Origin: Roseinatronobacter thiooxidans
Lineage (GTDB): Bacteria > Pseudomonadota > Alphaproteobacteria > Rhodobacterales > Rhodobacteraceae
Reading direction: 5' to 3'
Assembly (NCBI RefSeq): GCF_001870675.1
Contig: NZ_MEHT01000009.1
Coordinates: forward strand, 248,001-312,000
DNA: 64,000 nucleotides
The position numbers and the translations under genes were made by a program. The first letter of the stretch is position 1. Each line of letters opens with the position of its first letter. Below, piece by piece: positions 57,418-64,000 of this stretch. The notes under the pieces are model-generated. The model was not told where the DNA came from, searched no databases, and saw nothing but the letters and a program-made list of their open reading frames with translations.

Positions 57418-58239
57418 ATGAGCGGTTTGATGAACGGCAAGCGTGGCCTGATTATGGGCCTTGCGAATGACAAATCCATCGCATGGGGAATTGCCAAGGC
57501 ACTGGCCGAACATGGCGCGGAACTTGCGTTCTCGTATCAGGGCGAAGCGCTGAAAAAACGCGTGCTGCCGCTGGCGGAACGTCTTGGCACGCCGCAGGTT
57601 TTTGAATGTGACGTGGCCGACATGGCCTCTCTCGACCAGCTGTTTGCAGACCTCGAAGCGCTCTGGGGCAAGATAGATTTTGTCGTCCACGCCATCGGCT
57701 TTTCCGACAAGAACGAATTGCGCGGCCGCTATGTCGATACCAGCCGCGACAATTTCAACATGACAATGGACATCTCGGTCTATTCCTTCACCGCCGTATG
57801 CCAACGCGCGGCCCGCATGATGAATGATGGCGGCAGCCTGCTGACCATGACATATTACGGCGCAGAACAGGTTATGCCGCATTACAATGTGATGGGCGTG
57901 GCAAAAGCGGCGCTGGAAGCATCGGTCAAGTATATTGCCGAAGACCTGGGCAAAGACGGCATTCGCTGCAATGCCATCAGCGCGGGGCCGATCAAGACGC
58001 TTGCGGCATCCGGCATTGGCGATTTCCGCTATATCATGAAATGGAACGAGCTGAACTCTCCCCTGCGGCGCAATGTTACGCAGGAAGAAGTTGGCAAGGC
58101 CGCGCTGTATTTGCTGTCAGACCTCGGCTCTGGCACAACGGGCGAGAACCTGCATGTCGATGCAGGCTATCATGTCGTCGGCATGAAAGCCGTAGATGCG
58201 CCCGATATTGATGTTGTGACCGGCAAGAAAGAGGCTTGA
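57418..58239 (+). CDS. fabI: Enoyl-ACP reductase FabI
   Basis: Reduces enoyl-ACP in each fatty-acid elongation cycle. A divergent SDR with [13 protein letters not shown] and the YNVMGVAK catalytic Tyr-x6-Lys. At 273 residues it is usual. gpt follows after two bases. Confidence 0.97.
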   Translation: MSGLMNGKRGLIMGLANDKSIAWGIAKALAEHGAELAFSYQGEALKKRVLPLAERLGTPQVFECDVADMASLDQLFADLEALWGKIDFVVHAIGFSDKNELRGRYVDTSRDNFNMTMDISVYSFTAVCQRAARMMNDGGSLLTMTYYGAEQVMPHYNVMGVAKAALEASVKYIAEDLGKDGIRCNAISAGPIKTLAASGIGDFRYIMKWNELNSPLRRNVTQEEVGKAALYLLSDLGSGTTGENLHVDAGYHVVGMKAVDAPDIDVVTGKKEA

Positions 58240-58241
58240 GA

Positions 58242-58745
58242 ATGACCGAGCGCCTGCCCCATGAAAAAGGCTTCCACATCAGCTGGGACCAGATCCACCG
58301 CGACAGCCGCGCGCTTGCGTGGCGGTTGGAACAGCAAGGCCCCGGTGGCGGGCAATGGCGGGCGATTGTTGCCATTACGCGCGGCGGGCTGGCGCCTGCA
58401 ATGATCATCGCGCGCGAATTGGACATTCGTGTGGTCGATACGATTTCCGTGAAATCCTATGACAACCAGACTCAGGCCGAAGCCGTTGTCCTGAAAGCCC
58501 CGCAAGCCGAGATCATGGGCGATCAGGGCGAAGGCATTTTGGTGATCGATGATCTGGTAGATACCGGCAAGACGCTGGATCTGGTGCGCAAACTCTACCC
58601 GAAAGCGCATTTCGCCACTGTCTATGCAAAGCCGATGGGCCGCGACATGGTGGACAGCTTCATCACCGAAGTCAGTCAGGACACATGGATTTTCTTTCCA
58701 TGGGATATGGCACTGCAATATGTGGAACCCTATCGCGGGCGCTAA
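58242..58745 (+). CDS. gpt: Xanthine(-guanine) phosphoribosyltransferase
   Basis: Salvages xanthine or guanine with [21 protein letters not shown] and the PRPP motif [13 protein letters not shown] are clear. Length 167. It is cotranscribed with fabI. Its stop overlaps the convergent cmk stop. Confidence 0.93.
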   Translation: MTERLPHEKGFHISWDQIHRDSRALAWRLEQQGPGGGQWRAIVAITRGGLAPAMIIARELDIRVVDTISVKSYDNQTQAEAVVLKAPQAEIMGDQGEGILVIDDLVDTGKTLDLVRKLYPKAHFATVYAKPMGRDMVDSFITEVSQDTWIFFPWDMALQYVEPYRGR

Positions 58746-59344
58746 GGCCGCGATACCCGCCCCAGACGTTCGGCGATCACTGCTTGGGCCTGCGCAATAG
58801 CCTGCTCGATGCTCAGATCGGTCGTGTCCAGCACCACGGCATCTTCTGCCGGACGCAACGGCGCATCTGCGCGTTCCATATCGCGGGCGTCCCGAATGCG
58901 CACCTGCTCCAGCACCTCGTCATAGCTGCCTTCGCCCGTTTCTTGCCAACGGCGCATGGCGCGCGTCTCGGGGCTGGCGGTGACAAACAGTTTCACTTCG
59001 GCCTGCGGGCAGATGACAGTTCCAATATCGCGCCCGTCAAGAACCGCGCCGCCCTCGCGGCGGGCAAAGTCGCGCTGGAACGCAACCAGTGCGGCGCGCA
59101 CCTGCGGGTTGACGGCCACACGGCTGGCAGCCTCACCCGCCGCAACTGTGCGCAACCCCTCGCGCGCAAGATCCTGCGCCGAGAGCGTGCGCGCAATCTC
59201 GACCGGATCGCCCGTTTTCATGCCAACCGCGCGGTATAACAGCCCTGTATCCAGATGGGCCGCGCCCAGATGCTGAGCGATTGCGCGGCTGATCGTGCCT
59301 TTTCCGGCCGCTGCGGGACCATCGATAGCGATTGTGAACTGCAT
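58742..59344 (-). CDS. cmk: Cytidylate kinase
   Basis: Phosphorylates CMP and dCMP. P-loop [12 protein letters not shown] near residue 8, [11 protein letters not shown], and [11 protein letters not shown] (NMP binding) are present. The start is Met-Gln-Phe-Thr at 59344. 200 residues. Confidence 0.96.
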   Translation of the reverse strand: MQFTIAIDGPAAAGKGTISRAIAQHLGAAHLDTGLLYRAVGMKTGDPVEIARTLSAQDLAREGLRTVAAGEAASRVAVNPQVRAALVAFQRDFARREGGAVLDGRDIGTVICPQAEVKLFVTASPETRAMRRWQETGEGSYDEVLEQVRIRDARDMERADAPLRPAEDAVVLDTTDLSIEQAIAQAQAVIAERLGRVSRP

Positions 59345-59512
59345 TCCGATTTCCTGTTTTTTCACCGCTCTGATGCCCGCTCTGTAACCAAATAACAAGA
59401 TTTCTGTGGCAGATTCATATTTCCAACTTGGACAGATGCAAATCCACACAAAAGGCCTTAAGTATAATCGAGACCACCACGACCTGAGTCGCTTTTAACG
59501 TTTGGGAGTATC

Positions 59513-60283
59513 ATGAAACACCGTCTTTGTGCCATTTCGACAGGTATACTTGCCGCAGCCTTGCTGTCACAGCCCGTGCTGGCACAGGATCGCGCGTTGT
59601 CGTTTTCGGTGACAGGTGGGGCGGGCGTTGCGCCCAGCTACTTCGGGGCGGATGATTACACCATCAGCCCGACGGGCAGTCTTGGCTTTACCGGCCTGCG
59701 CTTTGGTGCCGTGCAACTTGGCGACCCGGATGGGCCTGCGCGTTTTGTTCCCGGCACACGGCTACGCGGCGCGTTTCGCTATATCTCCAAGCGCGAAGGC
59801 AAGGACGAGCTTGCAGGATTGAACGATGTAGATGCCGCGCTGGAAATCGGTTTGGGCCTGCACCACTCTGCCGAATGGTGGGAAGTTTATGGCGACCTGC
59901 GCTATGGGGTGATTGGCCACAAGGCTTTCGCGGGCGAAATTGGGACGAACCTGATCTACCGCAGCGAAACAGGACTGGTTTTATATGGGGGGCCGCGCGC
60001 CGAATTTGGCGATGCCCGCTTTATGCGGACATATTTTGGCGTGACGGGGGCGGAAACTGGTCCGTCCTTTCCCACTGCTTACACCCCCAGCGGTGGCCTG
60101 TATTCGGTCGGGGCCGAACTTGGCGGCTATCAACCCTTGAACGCCGATTGGGGCGTGACCGGCAGGCTGCGCTATGACCGGTTGCAAGGCGACGCGGCGG
60201 ACTCTCCCATCGTGCAACAAGGCAGCCGCAACCAGATTTCAGCCCAGATCGGCCTGACACGGCATTTTAACCTGCGGTTCTGA
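59513..60283 (+). CDS. MipA/OmpV family outer-membrane protein
   Basis: The 256-residue protein has a signal peptide (1-24) and alternating beta strands rich in Tyr and Gly. It ends in an aromatic (HFNLRF), as outer-membrane barrels do. GGAGVAPSYFGADDY is the MipA-type N-terminus. The role is unknown (scaffold for murein enzymes in E. coli). Confidence 0.9.
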   Translation: MKHRLCAISTGILAAALLSQPVLAQDRALSFSVTGGAGVAPSYFGADDYTISPTGSLGFTGLRFGAVQLGDPDGPARFVPGTRLRGAFRYISKREGKDELAGLNDVDAALEIGLGLHHSAEWWEVYGDLRYGVIGHKAFAGEIGTNLIYRSETGLVLYGGPRAEFGDARFMRTYFGVTGAETGPSFPTAYTPSGGLYSVGAELGGYQPLNADWGVTGRLRYDRLQGDAADSPIVQQGSRNQISAQIGLTRHFNLRF

Positions 60284-60390
60284 AGGCCGCCAGACAGACA
60301 GCGACGGGAATTAAACCTTGGCATGAAACCAGCATGGCCTTTCTGCCTTAGTCGCGCTACCTCTGGGCTGAACCAACACCCGGAGGCCAT

Positions 60391-61854
60391 ATGACCCGCA
60401 GCTTGCTGACCGAAGCCAAGCCTTTCACACCTGACGCGCTTGCCACTCATACAGGGCAGGTCATTCTGTTCGCGGATGTAGGCAGCCCCCTGCCCCGTGC
60501 CACCCAGCATGCGGACCAACTGACCCATGGCGCGATTGCGCGCGCGGTTGCGAGCGAAGCATTCGCCAAGCTGAAATCCGGCGCGGGGCTGAAACTTGGC
60601 TTTCCATCGGGGATGCTGGCCGAATCTGTTCATCTTATCCGCTTGTCACACACCCCTGCTGAAACTGAGTTGCGCGCCGCAGGCCTGACAATCGGCAAGG
60701 TTCAGGACAAAAGCGCGACGCTCATCTGCGCCGACAGCCTGCCAGTGGGCGAGATGGCACAGGCCGCCATGCTGCGCGCCTATCAGTACGAATCCCAGAA
60801 ATCCGACCCGAAGCCCGAATTCGGCCCCCTGCATCTGATGGTTGCTGACGCGCCTGCGGCCACCGAAGCGCTGGAACTGGCAACAAGCATGGCGCGCGCG
60901 GTCCACCTGACGCGCGATCTGGTCAATGCCCCGGCCAATATCCTGACCACCACCAGCTTTGCCAAACAGATCGAAGGGATGGCCGAACTTGGCCTGAAAA
61001 TCGAGATTCTGGATGAGGACGCGTTGGAGCAGCTTGGCATGCGCGCGCTTCTGGCTGTAGGGCAAGGGTCTGAAAGCCCATCCAAGGTGGCGATCATGAA
61101 ATGGCAAGGGGCAAGCGGCGCGCCTGTGGCCATTGTGGGCAAGGGCGTGATGTTCGACACAGGCGGCGTGTCATTGAAGCCGGGCGCAGGCATGGAAGAG
61201 ATGACCATGGACATGGGCGGCGCGGCGGTCACTGTGGGGCTGATGCACGCCTTGGCCGAACGCAAGGCACGCGCGCATGTCATCGGGCTGGTTGGTCTGG
61301 TCGAGAATATGCCAGATGCCCGCGCGCAACGTCCCGGCGATGTGGTGAAATCCATGAAGGGCGACATGATCGAGGTCATCAACACCGATGCCGAAGGGCG
61401 CATGGTGCTGGCCGATGTGCTGTGGTACGCGCAAACCCGATTCAGCCCCCGCGCGGTGATCGATCTTGCCACACTGACAGGGGCCATCATCGTCGCCCTT
61501 GGGCATGAAAAGGCAGGTGTGTTTTCCAATAATGACGATCTGGCCGAAAGCGTGCTGACAGCGGCCGCTCAGGTTGGCGAGGGGGCGTGGCGCATGCCGC
61601 TGGACCCTGGCTATGAACCGCTGATCAAATCGCGCATCGCCGATATAAAGAACACAGGCGGGCGGCCTGCAGGCTCCATTACCGCTGCGCAATTCCTGCA
61701 ACATTTCATCAAGCCGGATATGCCTTGGGTGCATCTGGACATTGCAGGCGTGGCGTTGACAAAAACCGACAGCGCCCATGCCCCCAAAGGTGCGTCAGGA
61801 TGGGGCGTTCTGACGCTTGACGCCCTGATCCGCGCCAAATTCGAGGACGGTTAA
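60391..61854 (+). CDS. pepA: Leucyl aminopeptidase (M17)
   Basis: A cytosolic hexameric metallo-aminopeptidase. The C-terminal domain has the family signature NTDAEGRMVLAD and metal ligands in GKGVMFDTGG. 487 residues is normal. holC follows after six bases. Confidence 0.97.
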   Translation: MTRSLLTEAKPFTPDALATHTGQVILFADVGSPLPRATQHADQLTHGAIARAVASEAFAKLKSGAGLKLGFPSGMLAESVHLIRLSHTPAETELRAAGLTIGKVQDKSATLICADSLPVGEMAQAAMLRAYQYESQKSDPKPEFGPLHLMVADAPAATEALELATSMARAVHLTRDLVNAPANILTTTSFAKQIEGMAELGLKIEILDEDALEQLGMRALLAVGQGSESPSKVAIMKWQGASGAPVAIVGKGVMFDTGGVSLKPGAGMEEMTMDMGGAAVTVGLMHALAERKARAHVIGLVGLVENMPDARAQRPGDVVKSMKGDMIEVINTDAEGRMVLADVLWYAQTRFSPRAVIDLATLTGAIIVALGHEKAGVFSNNDDLAESVLTAAAQVGEGAWRMPLDPGYEPLIKSRIADIKNTGGRPAGSITAAQFLQHFIKPDMPWVHLDIAGVALTKTDSAHAPKGASGWGVLTLDALIRAKFEDG

Positions 61855-61860
61855 CGCCAG

Positions 61861-62349
61861 ATGGGCAAGGCTATGTTCTACCACCTGACGCAGAACCCGT
61901 TGGAGGTGACAGCCACCAACCTGCTGACACGCGCCTATGGTCAGGGGCTGCGTGTGGCCGTGCGCGCGCGCGATGCCGCGCGGCTGGACTGGTTGGACGC
62001 GGCGCTGTGGCTTGGGCATAAAGCAAGCTTTCTGCCCCATGGGCTGGCCGGTGGCCCGCATGATGCCGCCCAGCCCATTTTGCTGACCACACAGACCACC
62101 AGTCCGAATGCGGCCCGGATTGTCATGGCAATCGATTCCGCCGAAGCGCAGCCCGAGGAAGTCGCCCAACTGGAACGGCTTTGGGTGCTGTTCGATGGCA
62201 ACGACTCCGATGCCGTCGCGCATGCGCGCCTTCAGTGGAAAGCAATGGTGGCGGCAGGGGTGTTGGCGGAATACTGGTCCGAAGACAGCGGACGCTGGGA
62301 GATGAAAGCGCAAACTGCCACCCAGAGTTCGTCACCTGACGCAAGATAA
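61861..62349 (+). CDS. holC: DNA polymerase III chi subunit
   Basis: Links the clamp loader to SSB. The 162-residue product begins MGKAMFYHLTQNPLE and has WLGHKASFLPHG. It is often next to pepA. A strong hairpin spans its stop. Confidence 0.9.
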   Translation: MGKAMFYHLTQNPLEVTATNLLTRAYGQGLRVAVRARDAARLDWLDAALWLGHKASFLPHGLAGGPHDAAQPILLTTQTTSPNAARIVMAIDSAEAQPEEVAQLERLWVLFDGNDSDAVAHARLQWKAMVAAGVLAEYWSEDSGRWEMKAQTATQSSSPDAR

Positions 62350-62358
62350 CAGGTGACG
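62330..62358. repeat. Stem-loop across the holC stop codon
   Basis: CGTCACCTG and CAGGTGACG pair around an 11-base loop containing the TAA, with an outer CCCAG/CTGGG. There is no T-run. Possible mRNA stabiliser. Confidence 0.6.
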
Positions 62359-62364
62359 GCTGGG

Positions 62365-62576
62365 AAGGGCTTCGGGGACATTGAAGAGGTGACCCAAGCC
62401 GCGCAGCGTCGGGCCGTAGTGCGGCGATGCTCGCTTCCTGCTACAGCACTTTATGCCAGCCAAATCCGCGTATGAACAAGGCTTTGCGCGTAGCCAAGCC
62501 AAATCGCCGTGCCGGGGTACGGCACGGCGATGCGCGGCGGCCTACGGCCTGTACTCCGCGCAGGCGAATGGCTGAG
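62365..62576 (-). repeat. Dispersed structured repeat, copy 4
   Basis: Same orientation as copy 3. Its core hairpin (62503-62531) has a perfect twelve-base stem, ATCGCCGTGCCG. The position mismatched in copies 1 to 3 is a T-A pair here. It lies between holC and doxX. Confidence 0.82.
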
Positions 62577-62775
62577 TTGTCCCGCAGAGCTAACCTTCGT
62601 AACTGAGGGCCATTTTACACAGGACACCTGTCTTTCAGGTGGCGACTGAACGGGTATGCGGCGCAGTTCCTGGCAGGTGTCGTTTATTGCACAGCTGCTG
62701 TGGCCTGATGCGGAATGGCGCTGCTTGGGGGTGAAAAGCTATGTGTCTGTCATCACTGACAAAGGATATATCATC
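62577..62775 (+). promoter_or_regulatory. Upstream region of doxX
   Basis: A CACCTG/CAGGTG hairpin at about 62624-62640. I cannot place -35/-10 boxes with confidence. A frame starting at 62656 has no ribosome site. Confidence 0.35.
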
Positions 62776-63168
62776 ATGACTAACACAACCTTTCTTCTTG
62801 CCGCGCGTATACTGCTGGGGCTTCTCTTCGTTGTCGCAGGGCTTGGCAAACTTGGCGATGTCGCGGGCTTTGGCGGCTTCATGGCAACAGGCGGAATTCC
62901 CGCAATACTGGCCTGGCCTGTCGTCCTGTTTGAAATCATCGCCGGTCTGGCGCTGATTGCAGGGTTCCAGACACGCATCACCGCGCTTGCGCTGGCGGGG
63001 TTTTGTGTGCTGTCGGGGCTGCTCTATCATTTCGACCCTGCCGACCAGATGCAGATGACACAGGTGCTGAAAAACCTTGGCCTTGCAGGCGGGTATCTGG
63101 CGCTATGGGTTACAGGCGCGGGCGCGTGGTCGCTGGATGCGAAACTGGGCCGCACGGCAACAGCTTAA
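62776..63168 (+). CDS. DoxX family membrane protein
   Basis: The 130-residue protein has four helices: RILLGLLFVVAGLGKL begins the first and FEIIAGLALIAGF the second. DoxX proteins are quinol- or redox-linked in a few cases. The function here is unknown. Confidence 0.9.
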   Translation: MTNTTFLLAARILLGLLFVVAGLGKLGDVAGFGGFMATGGIPAILAWPVVLFEIIAGLALIAGFQTRITALALAGFCVLSGLLYHFDPADQMQMTQVLKNLGLAGGYLALWVTGAGAWSLDAKLGRTATA

Positions 63169-63179
63169 ACCGCGATATT

Positions 63180-63205
63180 AGGGCGAGGGGTTCCCCCCTC
63201 GCCCT
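63180..63205. terminator. Hairpin between doxX and mutase
   Basis: AGGGCGAGGGG and CCCCTCGCCCT pair around TTCC in the convergent gap. Confidence 0.75.
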
Positions 63206-63216
63206 GATGCAATCTT

Positions 63217-64000
63217 TCAAGACTTGTCGGACAGGCCACGCGCTGCGCGCACCAGATCCAGAATTTTCTTTGCCGCATCTGGAATATTCGTGCCCGGCCC
63301 GAAAATGGCCTTCACGCCTGCATCGTAAAGAAACTGGTAATCCTGCTGCGGAATAACGCCCCCGCAGATAACCAAAATATCATCCGCACCTGCCTTTTTC
63401 AGCGCTTTCACCAGTTGCGGTGCAAGCGTCTTGTGGCCAGCGGCCTGACTGGAAATGCCGATCAGGTGCACGTCATTGTCGATCGCATCCTGCGCGGCCT
63501 CGTCCGGGGTCTGGAACAGAGGGCCGACATCGACATCGAACCCAATATCGGCGAATGCGGTGGCAATCACTTTGGCCCCGCGATCATGCCCGTCCTGCCC
63601 CATCTTGACCACCAGCATGCGCGGGCGGCGGCCCTCTACCTCGGCAAAGGCTTCGACATCGGCTTGAATGGCGGCGAAGCTGTCATCGCCCTCATAGGCG
63701 GCACCATAGACACCTGCCAAAGTCTTGACCTCGGCGCGGTGGCGGCCGAACACTTTTTCCATAGCCATGCTGATCTCTCCGACAGAGGCGCGGGCGCGCG
63801 CGGCATCAACAGCCGCTTCAAGAAGGTTGCCGCCCTCGGTGGCGCGGCGGGTCAGTTCTTCAAGGGCGGCATCGCACGCGGCCTGATCGCGGGTTGCACG
63901 AATTTTCTCAAGTCGCGCAATCTGGCTGTCGCGCACTTTGGCATTGTCGATATCGCGGAAATCGATCGGGTCTTCGCTGTCCTTGCGGTATTTGTTGACG
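63217..64000 (-). CDS. Methylmalonyl-CoA mutase, C-terminal part (partial)
   Basis: The gene runs off the right edge. The 261 visible residues include the end of the catalytic barrel and the B12 domain with DGHDRG (D-x-H-x-x-G, base-off cobalamin binding), then SSQAAGH and GGVIPQQDY. It converts methylmalonyl-CoA to succinyl-CoA, in propionate and ethylmalonyl-CoA pathways. The name mcmA/scpA or bhbA is undecided. Ethylmalonyl-CoA mutase is possible. Confidence 0.92.
   Translation of the reverse strand, partial: VNKYRKDSEDPIDFRDIDNAKVRDSQIARLEKIRATRDQAACDAALEELTRRATEGGNLLEAAVDAARARASVGEISMAMEKVFGRHRAEVKTLAGVYGAAYEGDDSFAAIQADVEAFAEVEGRRPRMLVVKMGQDGHDRGAKVIATAFADIGFDVDVGPLFQTPDEAAQDAIDNDVHLIGISSQAAGHKTLAPQLVKALKKAGADDILVICGGVIPQQDYQFLYDAGVKAIFGPGTNIPDAAKKILDLVRAARGLSDKS

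Overview
The window is 64 kb of gene-dense chromosome from an alphaproteobacterium, almost certainly a member of the Rhodobacteraceae. Evidence: the tol-pal-cpoB-tilS-ftsH order, the zwf-pgl-pgi cluster, two IalB-family proteins, an MmcB-type repair protein, a PmtA-like methyltransferase, a methylmalonyl-CoA mutase at the edge, and high GC with very frequent GCGC runs. The genus cannot be fixed from this stretch. No prophage, insertion sequence, CRISPR array, plasmid or conjugation gene is visible.

Layout. 1-7.2 kb: tolA-tolB-pal-cpoB-tilS, then ftsH, all rightward. 7.2-11.3 kb: mfd and a small membrane protein, leftward. 11.5-14.8 kb: two GAPDH genes flanking a periplasmic rhodanese, plus a 54-residue protein. 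15.1-18.8 kb: coaD, a CBS-domain protein, dgt, and divergent erpA and pmtA-like genes. 19-22 kb: an ABC exporter and a DadA-like oxidoreductase. 22-25.4 kb: a complete zinc-uptake locus (znuB-znuC-zur against znuA) around a Zur-type operator. 25.4-28.6 kb: ispH, a DUF3429 gene, gst, rnhA and a TRIC/UPF0126 gene in a tight run. 28.6-31.1 kb: three small membrane proteins, rlmN and an IalB-like gene. 31.2-34.6 kb: asparaginase, a small protein, rplM-rpsI and an SseB-like gene. 35-38 kb: a sulfur-handling group (double rhodanese, YeeE/YedE transporter, an overlooked 57-residue protein) and a lipoprotein. 38-42.7 kb: zwf-pgl-pgi and an HNH nuclease. 43.2-47.8 kb: hydrolase, AlkA-like glycosylase, MFS transporter, acyl-CoA synthetase. 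47.8-52.8 kb: obgE-proB-proA and a HerA-like ATPase. 53-57.2 kb: second IalB, mmcB, a small membrane protein, tRNA-Pro(TGG), a DUF192 gene, a double cold-shock protein and pdxH. 57.4-64 kb: fabI-gpt, cmk, mipA, pepA-holC, doxX and the 3' part of a methylmalonyl-CoA mutase.

How the genes fit together. Most are housekeeping: envelope integrity (Tol-Pal, FtsH), DNA repair and replication (Mfd, AlkA, MmcB, HolC), translation (TilS, RlmN, S9, L13, ObgE) and central carbon flow. The two GAPDHs differ at residues that set cofactor choice, and LacI-type operator sequences lie before both and before zwf. This suggests one carbon-flux regulator over GAPDH and the oxidative hexose pathway.

The least explained signals are non-coding. 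A structured repeat of about 212 bp occurs four times, two copies per orientation, always between genes. The 572-bp gap between the HerA-like gene and the second IalB gene holds two orphan intrinsic terminators with small-RNA-like folds, one of which shows a UCCUCCC loop. No wholly new multi-gene system is evident.
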